From assembly GCA_003541895.1 (NCBI GenBank), contig DPLR01000137.1:597-13303 (forward strand): DNA of 12,707 nt, given 5' to 3'. Below, piece by piece: positions 1-7,352 of the stretch. The notes beneath the pieces are model-generated. The model was not told the DNA's origin and ran no database searches. It saw only the letters and a program-made list of their open reading frames with translations. The translations under genes and the position numbers were made by a program. Every line of letters starts with the position of its first letter. The first letter of the stretch is position 1. The DNA is from Cytophagales bacterium (GTDB lineage: Bacteria; Bacteroidota; Bacteroidia; Cytophagales; Cyclobacteriaceae).

Positions 1-1113
1 ATTGGTCAGGGAATTGAATTCGATTACTCGTGCGTGCATGGAGTTTTGGCGGCAAAAGAAATGGGTTACGAAACCATCATGATCAATTGTAACCCTGAAA
101 CCGTTTCTACCGATTTTGATATTGCCGACAAACTTTATTTTGAACCCGTTTTCTGGGAACATCTTTGGGATATCATTCAACACGAAAAACCCGAAGGTGT
201 AATTGTTCAGCTGGGTGGACAAACGGCACTTAAGCTGGCACAGAAACTTCAGAAGTATGGAATAAAAATCATGGGCACTTCTTTTGAGGCGCTTGACCTT
301 GCTGAAGATCGCGGAAGCTTTTCATCGCTGTTGAAAGAATTGAATATTCCTTATCCAGAGTTTGGCGTTGCCACTGACGCAGACGAAGCGCTTGAAGTTT
401 CTAAAACCATTGGCTTCCCTCTGCTGGTGCGGCCATCGTACGTGTTGGGTGGACAGAGCATGAAGATTGTGATCAATGAAAAAGAATTGGAGAATCACAT
501 CATCGATATTTGGAAACACCTGCCTGAGAATAAAGTTTTGTTAGATCATTTTTTGGATGGAGCGATAGAAGCCGAAGCCGATGCGATCTGCGATGGCGAA
601 GATGTTTATATCATCGGTATCATGCAGCACATCGAGCCGGCCGGAATTCACTCAGGCGATTCTTACGCGGTGTTGCCTCCGTACAATCTTGGCGATTTCG
701 TGATTAAGCAAATCGAAAATTATACCAAGCGAATTGCCGTGGCACTAAAAACCATTGGGTTGATCAACATTCAGTTTGCCATTAAGAATGATAAGGTTTA
801 CATCATCGAGGCAAATCCGCGCGCTTCACGCACCGTGCCGTTCATTTGTAAAGCTTACGATGAACCGTATGTGAATTATGCCACGAAGATTATGTTGGGC
901 GAAAAGAAAGTAAGAGATTTCAATTTCAACCCAACTAAAAAGGGATACGCAATTAAAGTGCCCGTATTTTCATACAGCAAATTCCCTGAAGTGAAAAAGG
1001 AACTTGGCCCTGAAATGAAATCAACGGGTGAAGCCATCTACTTCATTGATGATTTAATGGACGACTATTTTCTGAATATCTATTCTGAAAGGAATTTGTA
1101 TTTGAGCAGGTAG
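1..1113 (+). CDS. carB: Carbamoyl-phosphate synthase large subunit, C-terminal part (5' end outside window)
   Basis: The large chain of carbamoyl-phosphate synthase makes carbamoyl phosphate from bicarbonate, ATP and glutamine-derived ammonia, for pyrimidine and arginine synthesis in the cytoplasm. The frame is open from base 1 and encodes 370 residues. It opens with IGQGIEFDYSCVHG, the start of the second (carbamate-phosphorylating) ATP-grasp half. NCNPETVSTDFD, QLGGQTALKLA, GFPLLVRPSYVLGG, GIMQHIEPAGIHSGDS and IIEANPRASRTVPF follow in the expected order. The protein stops about 20 residues after GPEMKSTGEA. In E. coli CarB an allosteric MGS-like domain of roughly 130 residues follows that motif. 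None is encoded here in any frame before the next gene. I recall that short CarB proteins of about 940-950 residues are usual in Bacteroidota, so this is probably normal and not a broken gene. The true start lies upstream of the window. Confidence 0.97.
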   Translation: MGQGIEFDYSCVHGVLAAKEMGYETIMINCNPETVSTDFDIADKLYFEPVFWEHLWDIIQHEKPEGVIVQLGGQTALKLAQKLQKYGIKIMGTSFEALDLAEDRGSFSSLLKELNIPYPEFGVATDADEALEVSKTIGFPLLVRPSYVLGGQSMKIVINEKELENHIIDIWKHLPENKVLLDHFLDGAIEAEADAICDGEDVYIIGIMQHIEPAGIHSGDSYAVLPPYNLGDFVIKQIENYTKRIAVALKTIGLINIQFAIKNDKVYIIEANPRASRTVPFICKAYDEPYVNYATKIMLGEKKVRDFNFNPTKKGYAIKVPVFSYSKFPEVKKELGPEMKSTGEAIYFIDDLMDDYFLNIYSERNLYLSR

Positions 1114-1126
1114 TGCGTTAACTTTT
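1095..1126 (+). promoter_or_regulatory. Possible promoter of the VOC gene inside the carB end
   Basis: TTTG at 1095-1098 is followed after 20 bases by TAACTTTT at 1119-1126. This is one base from the Bacteroidota -7 consensus TAnnTTTG, at a normal distance from a -33 TTTG. Transcription would begin about 20 bases before the VOC start codon at 1151. The -33 box lies in the last codons of carB. The -7 mismatch at its last base makes this tentative. Confidence 0.35.
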
Positions 1127-1150
1127 CTGTTCCATCAAAAAGAATAGAAA

Positions 1151-1621
1151 ATGAAAAATACGTTGCTTCTTGTTTGTCTTGTTGTTTTGACAAGAATTGG
1201 TTTTGCTCAAAGCACTCAATTTGATTTTACATTCAATCATCAAGCACTTTCGGTAAAAGATGTGAATCGCTCAGTAGAGTTTTATCAAAAAACTTTTCAG
1301 TTGCAAGAAATCACCAACCGCACTAAAAACGAAAACATACGATGGATGTCATTAGGTGAAGGCAAAGAACTTCACCTGATTTCAAATGTGAAAGGGCCTG
1401 TAAAAATAAACAAGGCGGTACACCTTGCTATTACAACGCAACACCTTGATGAGTTTATCAAATGGCTTGATGAAAGTAAAGTGGAGTACTCAGATTACCC
1501 TGGCACTCCACATAAAGTCAACGTTAGAGCTGACGGAGTGAAGCAAATTTATTTGCAAGACCCCGATGGTTATTGGATCGAAGTGAACAATGGTTATTCA
1601 GCAGCGCCATCCATTAAATAG
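1151..1621 (+). CDS. Exported VOC-family (glyoxalase/bleomycin-resistance fold) protein
   Basis: This is a 156-residue single-domain protein of the vicinal oxygen chelate superfamily, which includes glyoxalase I, dioxygenases and fosfomycin or bleomycin resistance proteins. Residues 1-20 form a signal peptide (hydrophobic LLLVCLVVL, ending GFAQS), so the product is predicted to be exported. The fold is seen as FNHQALSVKDVNRSVEFY (26-45), GKELHLIS (71-78), KAVHLAITT (88-96) and QDPDGYWIEVNNG (136-148). His30, Glu73 or His75, His91 and Glu144 are the likely metal ligands, placed as in metal-dependent family members. The substrate cannot be told. The leader is A-rich (aagaatagaaa before ATG), as usual in Bacteroidota. 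The gene lies 37 bases after carB and converges with htpG, with 4 bases between the stop codons. Confidence 0.85.
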   Translation: MKNTLLLVCLVVLTRIGFAQSTQFDFTFNHQALSVKDVNRSVEFYQKTFQLQEITNRTKNENIRWMSLGEGKELHLISNVKGPVKINKAVHLAITTQHLDEFIKWLDESKVEYSDYPGTPHKVNVRADGVKQIYLQDPDGYWIEVNNGYSAAPSIK

Positions 1622-1625
1622 CTTA

Positions 1626-3524
1626 TCAAGAAACCAACTCCACGCTTCGCTTAATAAAATTAGTCAAGTCGGCTCCTGTGAGCATGCTTTGTGAAAGCAA
1701 TGCTAAATCATACGCTTGCTTCGCGAGTTTTGATTTTTGCTCTTCGGTTTCTGCTTTCAATATTTTTTGAATGATCTGATGATTGCCGTTGATAGAAACA
1801 TTGTAGCTATCGGGCATTGAACCCATAAAGCCCATGCCGCCACCACCTGTGCGTGCCATGTCTTTCATTCTGCGCATCCACTCGCTCATCGTAATGGTTA
1901 CGGGCAGATCGTCTGGCGAAAGGGATTCAATCGCTACGGACATGCTTTTGTTATTGATAGAGCCTTCAAAAATGGTTTTCACTTTTTCCTCTTCTTCTTT
2001 GCTCAGCACACTATCGATCCTTTCATCTTTCGCGATTAGCTTGTCGATGATCTCGCTATCAACTCGCTTCAGTTGAGTCTTCTCGATTTTCTGTTCGAGG
2101 TTGCCAATGAAATGACTATCTATAATTCCATCAAGCACCAGCACATCGTAGGCTTTACCTTTCGCTGATTCAATAAACGCGTGTTGTTTAGCTTGATCGG
2201 TCGTATACAGATAAATTACGTTCTTGTCTTTGTCAGTTTGGTTGATCTTCACTTTGTCTTCGTATTCTTTTAACGTGAAGTAATGGCCATCCACATTTTT
2301 CAACAACGAAAACTCTTTTGCTTTGTCATAGAATTTTTCATCGCTGATCATCCCATAGCGAACAAACACACTGATGTCATCCCACTTCTTCTCAAATTCT
2401 TTGCGGTCTTTAATGAACAAGTCAACCAGTTTGTCGGCCACTTTTTTGGTGATGTGCTGACTGATTTTTTTCACGTTGGCATCGCTTTGCAAATAACTGC
2501 GCGACACGTTGAGCGGAATATCGGGCGAATCTAAAATTCCGTGCAATAGCATTAAGAAATCAGGAACAACATCTTTCACCTCATCAGTAATAAACACTTG
2601 ACGTGAATAGAGTTGAATTTTATTTTTCTGAATTTCGAAATCGTTTTTGATTTTCGGAAAATACAAAACTCCGGTTAGGTTGAAAGGATAATCTACATTG
2701 AGATGAATCCAGAATAATGGGTCTTCAGAGAATGGATAAAGTTCTTTGTAAAACTTCAGGTAATCTTCATCTTTTAACTCGCTGGGCGCTTTCGTCCAGA
2801 TTGGCGAAGTATTGTTGATGATCCGGTCTTTGGTTACGGTTTTGTATTGGGTCTTTCCGTCTTTATCCACGCCATCTTCAACGCTTTCATCTTTCGTTCC
2901 GAACTTAATTTCTACCGGAAGGAACTTGCAATATTTCTCGAGGATGCCTTTTAATCTCCATTCATCCAAAAATTCTTCTGAGTCTTTGTTGATGTGAAGA
3001 ATAACATCGGTGCCTCTGGTATCTTTTTTGGCTGGGGTCAATTCAAATTCTGTTGAGCCATCGCACTCCCATCGGGCAGCTTCTGTATTTTCTTTGTACG
3101 ACTTCGAAATCAATTCTACTTTATCGGCCACCATGAAAGCCGAATAGAAACCTAACCCAAATTTTCCGATGATATCTTTTGCATCGGCTTTGTCTTTGAA
3201 TTTTTCAACAAACTCACTGGCGCCAGAAAACGCAATTTGATTAATGTATTTTTTAATTTCTTCGCCCGTCATGCCAAGACCCCTATCGCTTACGGTAATC
3301 GTCTTTTCTTTTTTATCGAAGCTCACTTCAATTTTCAGGTCGCCAAGTTCACCGGTAGCTTCGCCTAAGGCGGCAAGCTTCTTCAGCTTTTGAGTGGCAT
3401 CAACTGCATTGCTGACCAATTCACGCAAAAATATTTCGTGGTCAGAGTAGAGGAATTTTTTGATTATCGGAAATATGTTCTCAGTGTGTATCGAGATGCT
3501 GCCTTTTTCTGCGGTTTGTGTCAT
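1626..3524 (-). CDS. htpG: Molecular chaperone HtpG (bacterial Hsp90)
   Basis: HtpG is the cytoplasmic ATP-dependent Hsp90 chaperone that remodels client proteins, often working with DnaK. The 632-residue product is full length for the family. The N-terminal GHKL ATPase shows the N box RELVSNAVDA (Glu35 catalytic, Asn39 binding Mg-ATP), DRGLGM (Asp80 contacting adenine) and the lid motif GKFGLGFYSAF (120-130). The middle domain follows, with NVSRSYLQSD carrying the conserved arginine that reaches the ATP. Near the C terminus is a glycine and methionine-rich stretch, TGGGGMGFMGSMP (559-571). I recall similar stretches in other Bacteroidota HtpG proteins. The stop is TGA at 1626-1628. The start is ATG, with N terminus MTQTAEKGSISIHTENIFPI typical of the family. 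No heat-shock operator was recognised upstream. Confidence 0.98.
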   Translation of the reverse strand: MTQTAEKGSISIHTENIFPIIKKFLYSDHEIFLRELVSNAVDATQKLKKLAALGEATGELGDLKIEVSFDKKEKTITVSDRGLGMTGEEIKKYINQIAFSGASEFVEKFKDKADAKDIIGKFGLGFYSAFMVADKVELISKSYKENTEAARWECDGSTEFELTPAKKDTRGTDVILHINKDSEEFLDEWRLKGILEKYCKFLPVEIKFGTKDESVEDGVDKDGKTQYKTVTKDRIINNTSPIWTKAPSELKDEDYLKFYKELYPFSEDPLFWIHLNVDYPFNLTGVLYFPKIKNDFEIQKNKIQLYSRQVFITDEVKDVVPDFLMLLHGILDSPDIPLNVSRSYLQSDANVKKISQHITKKVADKLVDLFIKDRKEFEKKWDDISVFVRYGMISDEKFYDKAKEFSLLKNVDGHYFTLKEYEDKVKINQTDKDKNVIYLYTTDQAKQHAFIESAKGKAYDVLVLDGIIDSHFIGNLEQKIEKTQLKRVDSEIIDKLIAKDERIDSVLSKEEEEKVKTIFEGSINNKSMSVAIESLSPDDLPVTITMSEWMRRMKDMARTGGGGMGFMGSMPDSYNVSINGNHQIIQKILKAETEEQKSKLAKQAYDLALLSQSMLTGADLTNFIKRSVELVS

Positions 3525-3662
3525 ACAAAATTGTTTTGAATGATAAGAAATTTGACCTTCCCATTAAACTCAAATATTATTCCACTCAAGTCTTTGTGAC
3601 AGGATGGCAGAAAATATTTACTTTTCAGAAGCAGATTCGAGAGAAGAATCATTTCAAATCAA

Positions 3663-5600
3663 ATGAAGAATTGTCAAAAGCTTTTGTTTATTCTTTTTGT
3701 TCTGGCTCAACCACTTTTTGCTCAGACTATTTCACTCAAACAGTCAGAAGATGCTCAGTCTTTGAAGGGCGACTGGGAATTTGTTTGGGACAAATTATTG
3801 ACCCCTCAAGATTTTTCAAATGGGAGAAGTGGTTTAGTGAAGGTTCCTCATTCGTGGAAGAATAATGGGCATCCGCATTATGGAATCGGAACTTATCGAG
3901 TCAATGTTAGGCTTCAAAATAAGGTTTCGAATTACTCCATTTTGTTTCCGTTGGTTAATTCATCGGCCAAAATTTGGCTCAATAAAAAATTGATTGATGA
4001 GATTGGGGTCTGCTCTTCTGATCCAGAAAAGTACAAAGCCAAATTCACAGGACTTTTAATTGCAGTTCCTGCTGATACGACTCAACTCGAACTCGTTGTT
4101 CAAGTGGCCAATTATTCATATTCATTCGGAGGCCTTGTTCGAGCACCTTTGGTTGGACCAACTTCTGTTCTTGTACACGATTTAAATAAACGAAAAGGTC
4201 TTGAGAATTTTTTTGTAGGCAGCCTAATGGCCATGTTTATTTATCAGATCATTTTATTTTTTCTTTATCAGCGAGGCAAACCTTACTTGTATTTGGGTTT
4301 GATCTGTTTGATTGTTGCGCTTCGTGCAACTGTAACCCATGGCGGCTCATTTCTGATGCTCGATTTATTTCCTGACGTTTCGGTTGAGTTTTGGAAAAAG
4401 CTTGAGTTCTTTTCTGTTTATGCTGTCGTGGCAATTTTTCCGCTCTACTCCTATTACCTTTTTCCACAGCAAGCCTACAAAAAACCAATTCCAATTTTCG
4501 TTGTTGGCAGCATCGTGCTTTGTCTCATCGTCATCTTTTCTTCGCACTTGGTATACTATCTAGTGCTCGATGTTTGTCACATACTTTTGATAGGTGGTTT
4601 TATTTATTCTTTCGCTGTGATTTTCAGGGCTTGGCGCGCAGGAAATAAAGATGCCTCAATAATTTTATTAGGAGTGCTTGCCTCTTTTCCTTTTATCATT
4701 CTTGAAATTGCTCAAAATAGCCGAATCATTTATTTCGATGTTTCTTTTCCATATCTCGTTGAGATGGGCGTGCTCGTGTTTTTATTGTTTCAGGTTTATT
4801 TGTTGGCGAATCATTATGCTCTTGCGTACAGAAATCTCGAACAAGTAAACGCAGACCTTGAAGTTAAGGTAAAAACCCGAACACAGGAATTGACAAAAGC
4901 GAATCAAGTGCGAGAAAGATTGTTATCAATTTTATCGCATGACATGAAAGGCCCGCTCAACTCTTTGCGTGGAGTGTTGGATATTTATAGACAAGGTGGT
5001 TTTTCTGAAAGTGAATTGAAATCACTGACAGGAAACATTGAGGTGAATTTGAGTTCGACCTCTATGCTAATGGATAATATTTTATTGTGGACGTCCAGTC
5101 AGCTGAAGGGTGTAAAGACCAACTTTTCAAAATTTAATTTAAGACAATTGGTAGATGAACATTTCGCTATTTTCAAAGCAGCAGCTGAACGCAAAAATAT
5201 TTCATTGATCAATTCTGTCCAAGAGATAGAGGTCGAATCAGACAAGCAAATCTTAAGTTTAGTTCTACGAAACTTAATCGCCAATGCAATCAAATTCTCA
5301 TTTGAAAATGGGAAAATTGAAGTCTTATCCACTCGTGATGAAAATTATTTCATACTTCAGATTAAAGACAATGGAAAAGGTATGGAGCAGAAAATTGCAG
5401 AGTCGTTATTTCTTGCGGAGGACACCATTAGTATGGAGGGAACTCATTTAGAAAAAGGAACAGGGGTTGGATTAGCCCTGTGTTATGATTACTTGTGCTA
5501 TGTAAATGGAGAAATTTCTGTGCAGAGTGAAGTAAACAAAGGATCCATTTTCACCATTCGGATACCTCTTAAAAGAACTAAACTTCCTCTAATGAAGTAG
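3663..5600 (+). CDS. Sensor histidine kinase with N-terminal 7TM-DISM sensing module
   Basis: This is a 645-residue membrane histidine kinase. Residues 1-20 are a signal peptide ending FAQ. Residues 35-170 form an extracytoplasmic jelly-roll-like sensing domain (LKGDWEFVWDKLLTP, VPHSWKN, YGIGTYRVNVRL), of the kind found in 7TMR-DISM receptors. About seven hydrophobic helices follow between residues 183 and 386. A short coiled coil comes next (NLEQVNADLEVKVKTRTQEL). The HisKA domain carries the phospho-acceptor His426 in LSILSHDMKGPLNSLRG. The ATPase domain has the N box RNLIANAIKFS (536-546), G1 DNGKGM (569-574) and G2 KGTGVGLAL (598-606). No receiver or output domain is fused, and no response regulator lies nearby, so its partner is encoded elsewhere. 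The ligand is unknown. The last 23 bases overlap the rng 3' end on the other strand. Confidence 0.93.
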   Translation: MKNCQKLLFILFVLAQPLFAQTISLKQSEDAQSLKGDWEFVWDKLLTPQDFSNGRSGLVKVPHSWKNNGHPHYGIGTYRVNVRLQNKVSNYSILFPLVNSSAKIWLNKKLIDEIGVCSSDPEKYKAKFTGLLIAVPADTTQLELVVQVANYSYSFGGLVRAPLVGPTSVLVHDLNKRKGLENFFVGSLMAMFIYQIILFFLYQRGKPYLYLGLICLIVALRATVTHGGSFLMLDLFPDVSVEFWKKLEFFSVYAVVAIFPLYSYYLFPQQAYKKPIPIFVVGSIVLCLIVIFSSHLVYYLVLDVCHILLIGGFIYSFAVIFRAWRAGNKDASIILLGVLASFPFIILEIAQNSRIIYFDVSFPYLVEMGVLVFLLFQVYLLANHYALAYRNLEQVNADLEVKVKTRTQELTKANQVRERLLSILSHDMKGPLNSLRGVLDIYRQGGFSESELKSLTGNIEVNLSSTSMLMDNILLWTSSQLKGVKTNFSKFNLRQLVDEHFAIFKAAAERKNISLINSVQEIEVESDKQILSLVLRNLIANAIKFSFENGKIEVLSTRDENYFILQIKDNGKGMEQKIAESLFLAEDTISMEGTHLEKGTGVGLALCYDYLCYVNGEISVQSEVNKGSIFTIRIPLKRTKLPLMK

Positions 5601-7167
5601 GTTGTTCGGCCTTCTGTCCTAAATCGATTTCTTCGCCATCTTTATTCAAAAAGTGAAACTCCGTTATACCAAGTGAACTGTCTTTAACCATGTCCACCCA
5701 GCGCTTGTATTTGAAAAACAACTTTACTCGTTTTGAAATGAAGCCCTTGGTGTAATAAGCATACAAGAATGGGTGCAATGAGAGTACCAATTTTTTCTCG
5801 TTCTGCTTTTCAAATAAATGTTGGATGTTGCTTTCAATCTGATCGGTTACCAAGATCGAAGCATTGATTTTTCCTGTGCCATTGCATGTAGGGCAAACTT
5901 CGCGCGTTACAATATTCATCTGCGGGCGAACTCGCTCGCGCGTGATTTGCATCAGCCCAAATTTTGAAAGTGGAAGAACGGTGTGCTTGGCGCGATCACT
6001 TTCCATTTCGTCTTTCATCTTTTGAGAGATGAGCTTTTTGTTTTCAGGATTTCGCATGTCGATGAAATCCACAACCACTATTCCGCCCATATCGCGCAAA
6101 CGTAACTGACGCGCAACTTCACGAACGGCCTCGAGATTTACAGACAATGCCGTTGTCTCCTGGTTTTCTTCGCGGTTACTTTTGTTACCGCTGTTCACAT
6201 CGATTACATGAAGTGCCTCGGTGTGTTCGATGATGAGATAACCGCCACCTCGCAAACTAACAGTTTGACCAAACGCAGCCTTAATCTGCCGCTCCACACC
6301 ATAATGTTCAAACAACTTGAGCTTGCCTGTGTAAAGCTTTGCAATCTTTTCTTTCTCGGGGGCAATTTGATGAATGTAACTCTTTACTTCATCGAATATT
6401 TTTTTGTCGTCAACCCAAACGCTGTCGAACGACTCGTTCAGGACATCGCGCAAGATCGATGAGGCTTTGTTCAATTCGCCAATAACCTTGTCCCTTGGGT
6501 TTGCTGTAACCAAACGACTCATACCTTCTTCCCAGGTCTTAACCAGGTTGCGCAAGTCTTTGTCTAATTCAGCAACCTCTTTTCCTTCAGCCACGGTGCG
6601 AATAATCACCCCGAAATTTTCAGGCTTGATCGATTGGATGAGGCGTTGAAGTCTTTTGCGCTCATCGCTGCTTGAAATCCTTTTTGAAATGCTTACCCCG
6701 GATGAAAAGGGTACCAATACCAGATATCTTCCGGCAATGGACAACTCGCACGAAAGCCGCGGGCCTTTGGTAGAGATCGGTTCTTTTACTACCTGTACTG
6801 GTATGAGCTGACCTTTTGAAAGCTGTTGGGTTATTTTCCCGTGCTTGTCAATGTCTTTTTCAGTCTGGAATTTATCCAGTTTCCCACCAGTAATCTTCTT
6901 AGCGCGGACAAGCTTAGTGAATTTTTGTAGAGAGCTGAACTTGGCACCTAGATCAAGGTAATGCAGAAAGGCATCTTTCTCATACCCAATATCAATAAAG
7001 GCTGCGTTCAGACCAGGCACCACTTTTTTTACGGTGCCCACGTAAATATCACCAACTACAAACTTGCTGCCGTCTTGTTCTTCGTGAAATTCGGCAAGTT
7101 GCTTGTCCTTAAGAAGGGCTATGCGACATCCGTTCTGAGTAGCGCTTATGATTAGCTCATTACTCAA
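5578..7167 (-). CDS. rng: Ribonuclease E/G family endoribonuclease (ribonuclease G)
   Basis: RNase G cuts single-stranded AU-rich RNA and takes part in rRNA 5' maturation and mRNA decay. The 529-residue protein has the RNase G layout with no long C-terminal scaffold like that of RNase E. An S1-type RNA-binding domain (about 36-130, with VGDIYVGTVKKVVPGLNAAFIDIG) holds a lysine-rich insert around 80-118. The catalytic region contains VIDVNSGNK (Asp323) and GGIVVVDFIDM (Asp367), the two magnesium-binding aspartates. CPTCNGTG (425-432) is the zinc-link motif used for dimer formation. The RNase E/G signatures LRGGGYLIIEHTEALHVID and ITRERVRPQ are present. The gene lies 46 bases behind the small AURKAIP1-type gene and is probably co-transcribed with it. 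Its stop codon lies inside the convergent kinase gene. Confidence 0.96.
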   Translation of the reverse strand: MSNELIISATQNGCRIALLKDKQLAEFHEEQDGSKFVVGDIYVGTVKKVVPGLNAAFIDIGYEKDAFLHYLDLGAKFSSLQKFTKLVRAKKITGGKLDKFQTEKDIDKHGKITQQLSKGQLIPVQVVKEPISTKGPRLSCELSIAGRYLVLVPFSSGVSISKRISSSDERKRLQRLIQSIKPENFGVIIRTVAEGKEVAELDKDLRNLVKTWEEGMSRLVTANPRDKVIGELNKASSILRDVLNESFDSVWVDDKKIFDEVKSYIHQIAPEKEKIAKLYTGKLKLFEHYGVERQIKAAFGQTVSLRGGGYLIIEHTEALHVIDVNSGNKSNREENQETTALSVNLEAVREVARQLRLRDMGGIVVVDFIDMRNPENKKLISQKMKDEMESDRAKHTVLPLSKFGLMQITRERVRPQMNIVTREVCPTCNGTGKINASILVTDQIESNIQHLFEKQNEKKLVLSLHPFLYAYYTKGFISKRVKLFFKYKRWVDMVKDSSLGITEFHFLNKDGEEIDLGQKAEQPTSLEEV

Positions 7168-7213
7168 AACTTAAATGTTTATGTTTTAAAATTCTTCTTA
7201 ATGGAAGAGGCTG

Positions 7214-7303
7214 TTATTTTTTCTTATGTCTGTTCTTTCTCAAACGCTTTTTGCGCTTGTGAGTAGCCATTTTGTGCTTCTTCCTTTTTTTTCCACTTGG
7301 CAT
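7214..7303 (-). CDS. Small basic ribosome-associated protein of the AURKAIP1/COX24 family
   Basis: This short gene encodes 29 residues, ATG at 7301-7303 and TAA at 7214-7216, and is easily missed by gene finders. The product begins MPSGKKRKKH and contains KMATHKRKKRLRKNR. Seventeen of its residues are lysine or arginine, and there are no acidic residues. The core matches what I know as the AURKAIP1/COX24 domain, found in mitochondrial small-subunit protein mS38 and in tiny bacterial ribosomal proteins such as mycobacterial bS22. Many Bacteroidota carry a near-identical short protein. By family it should sit in the ribosome, binding rRNA near the decoding region; that is inference here. The gene lies 49 bases after the TPR gene and 46 before rng, on the same strand. 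The family call is firm, but the exact ribosomal position in this phylum is less sure. Confidence 0.88.
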   Translation of the reverse strand: MPSGKKRKKHKMATHKRKKRLRKNRHKKK

Positions 7304-7320
7304 AATGGGTTTTAATTTAG

Positions 7321-7336
7321 TCCCGCAACTGCGGGA
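7321..7336 (-). promoter_or_regulatory. GC-rich hairpin between the TPR gene and the small ribosomal-type gene
   Basis: TCCCGC (7321-7326) and GCGGGA (7331-7336) form a perfect 6-bp stem with a 4-base loop, in an otherwise AT-rich 49-base gap. In the minus-strand transcript it lies 17 bases downstream of the TPR stop and 17 bases upstream of the small-gene start. No T-run follows on that strand (ACTAAATTAAAA), so it is not a textbook terminator. It could be an attenuator, an RNA processing or stability element, or a weak terminator. Confidence 0.45.
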
Positions 7337-7352
7337 TGGTTAAACAATAATT

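Noticed and set aside
1622..1625. A bidirectional terminator between the VOC gene and htpG
   Set aside because: The gap is 4 bases, and no GC-rich stem with T-runs was seen across the junction.
3525..3662. Promoters for htpG (minus, TAATATTTG at 3571-3579) and the kinase (plus, TACTTTTC at 3619-3626 with TTTG at 3593-3596)
   Set aside because: Both miss the consensus: the first has three bases where two are expected and no -33 box, and the second has a mismatch and 22-base spacing. Nothing else was recognised in this gap.
3518..3865. A 115-codon open frame running from the htpG-kinase gap into the kinase gene
   Set aside because: It overlaps the signal peptide and sensor domain of the kinase in another frame, has a low-complexity, phenylalanine and serine-rich product with no recognisable motif, and fits as an out-of-frame shadow.
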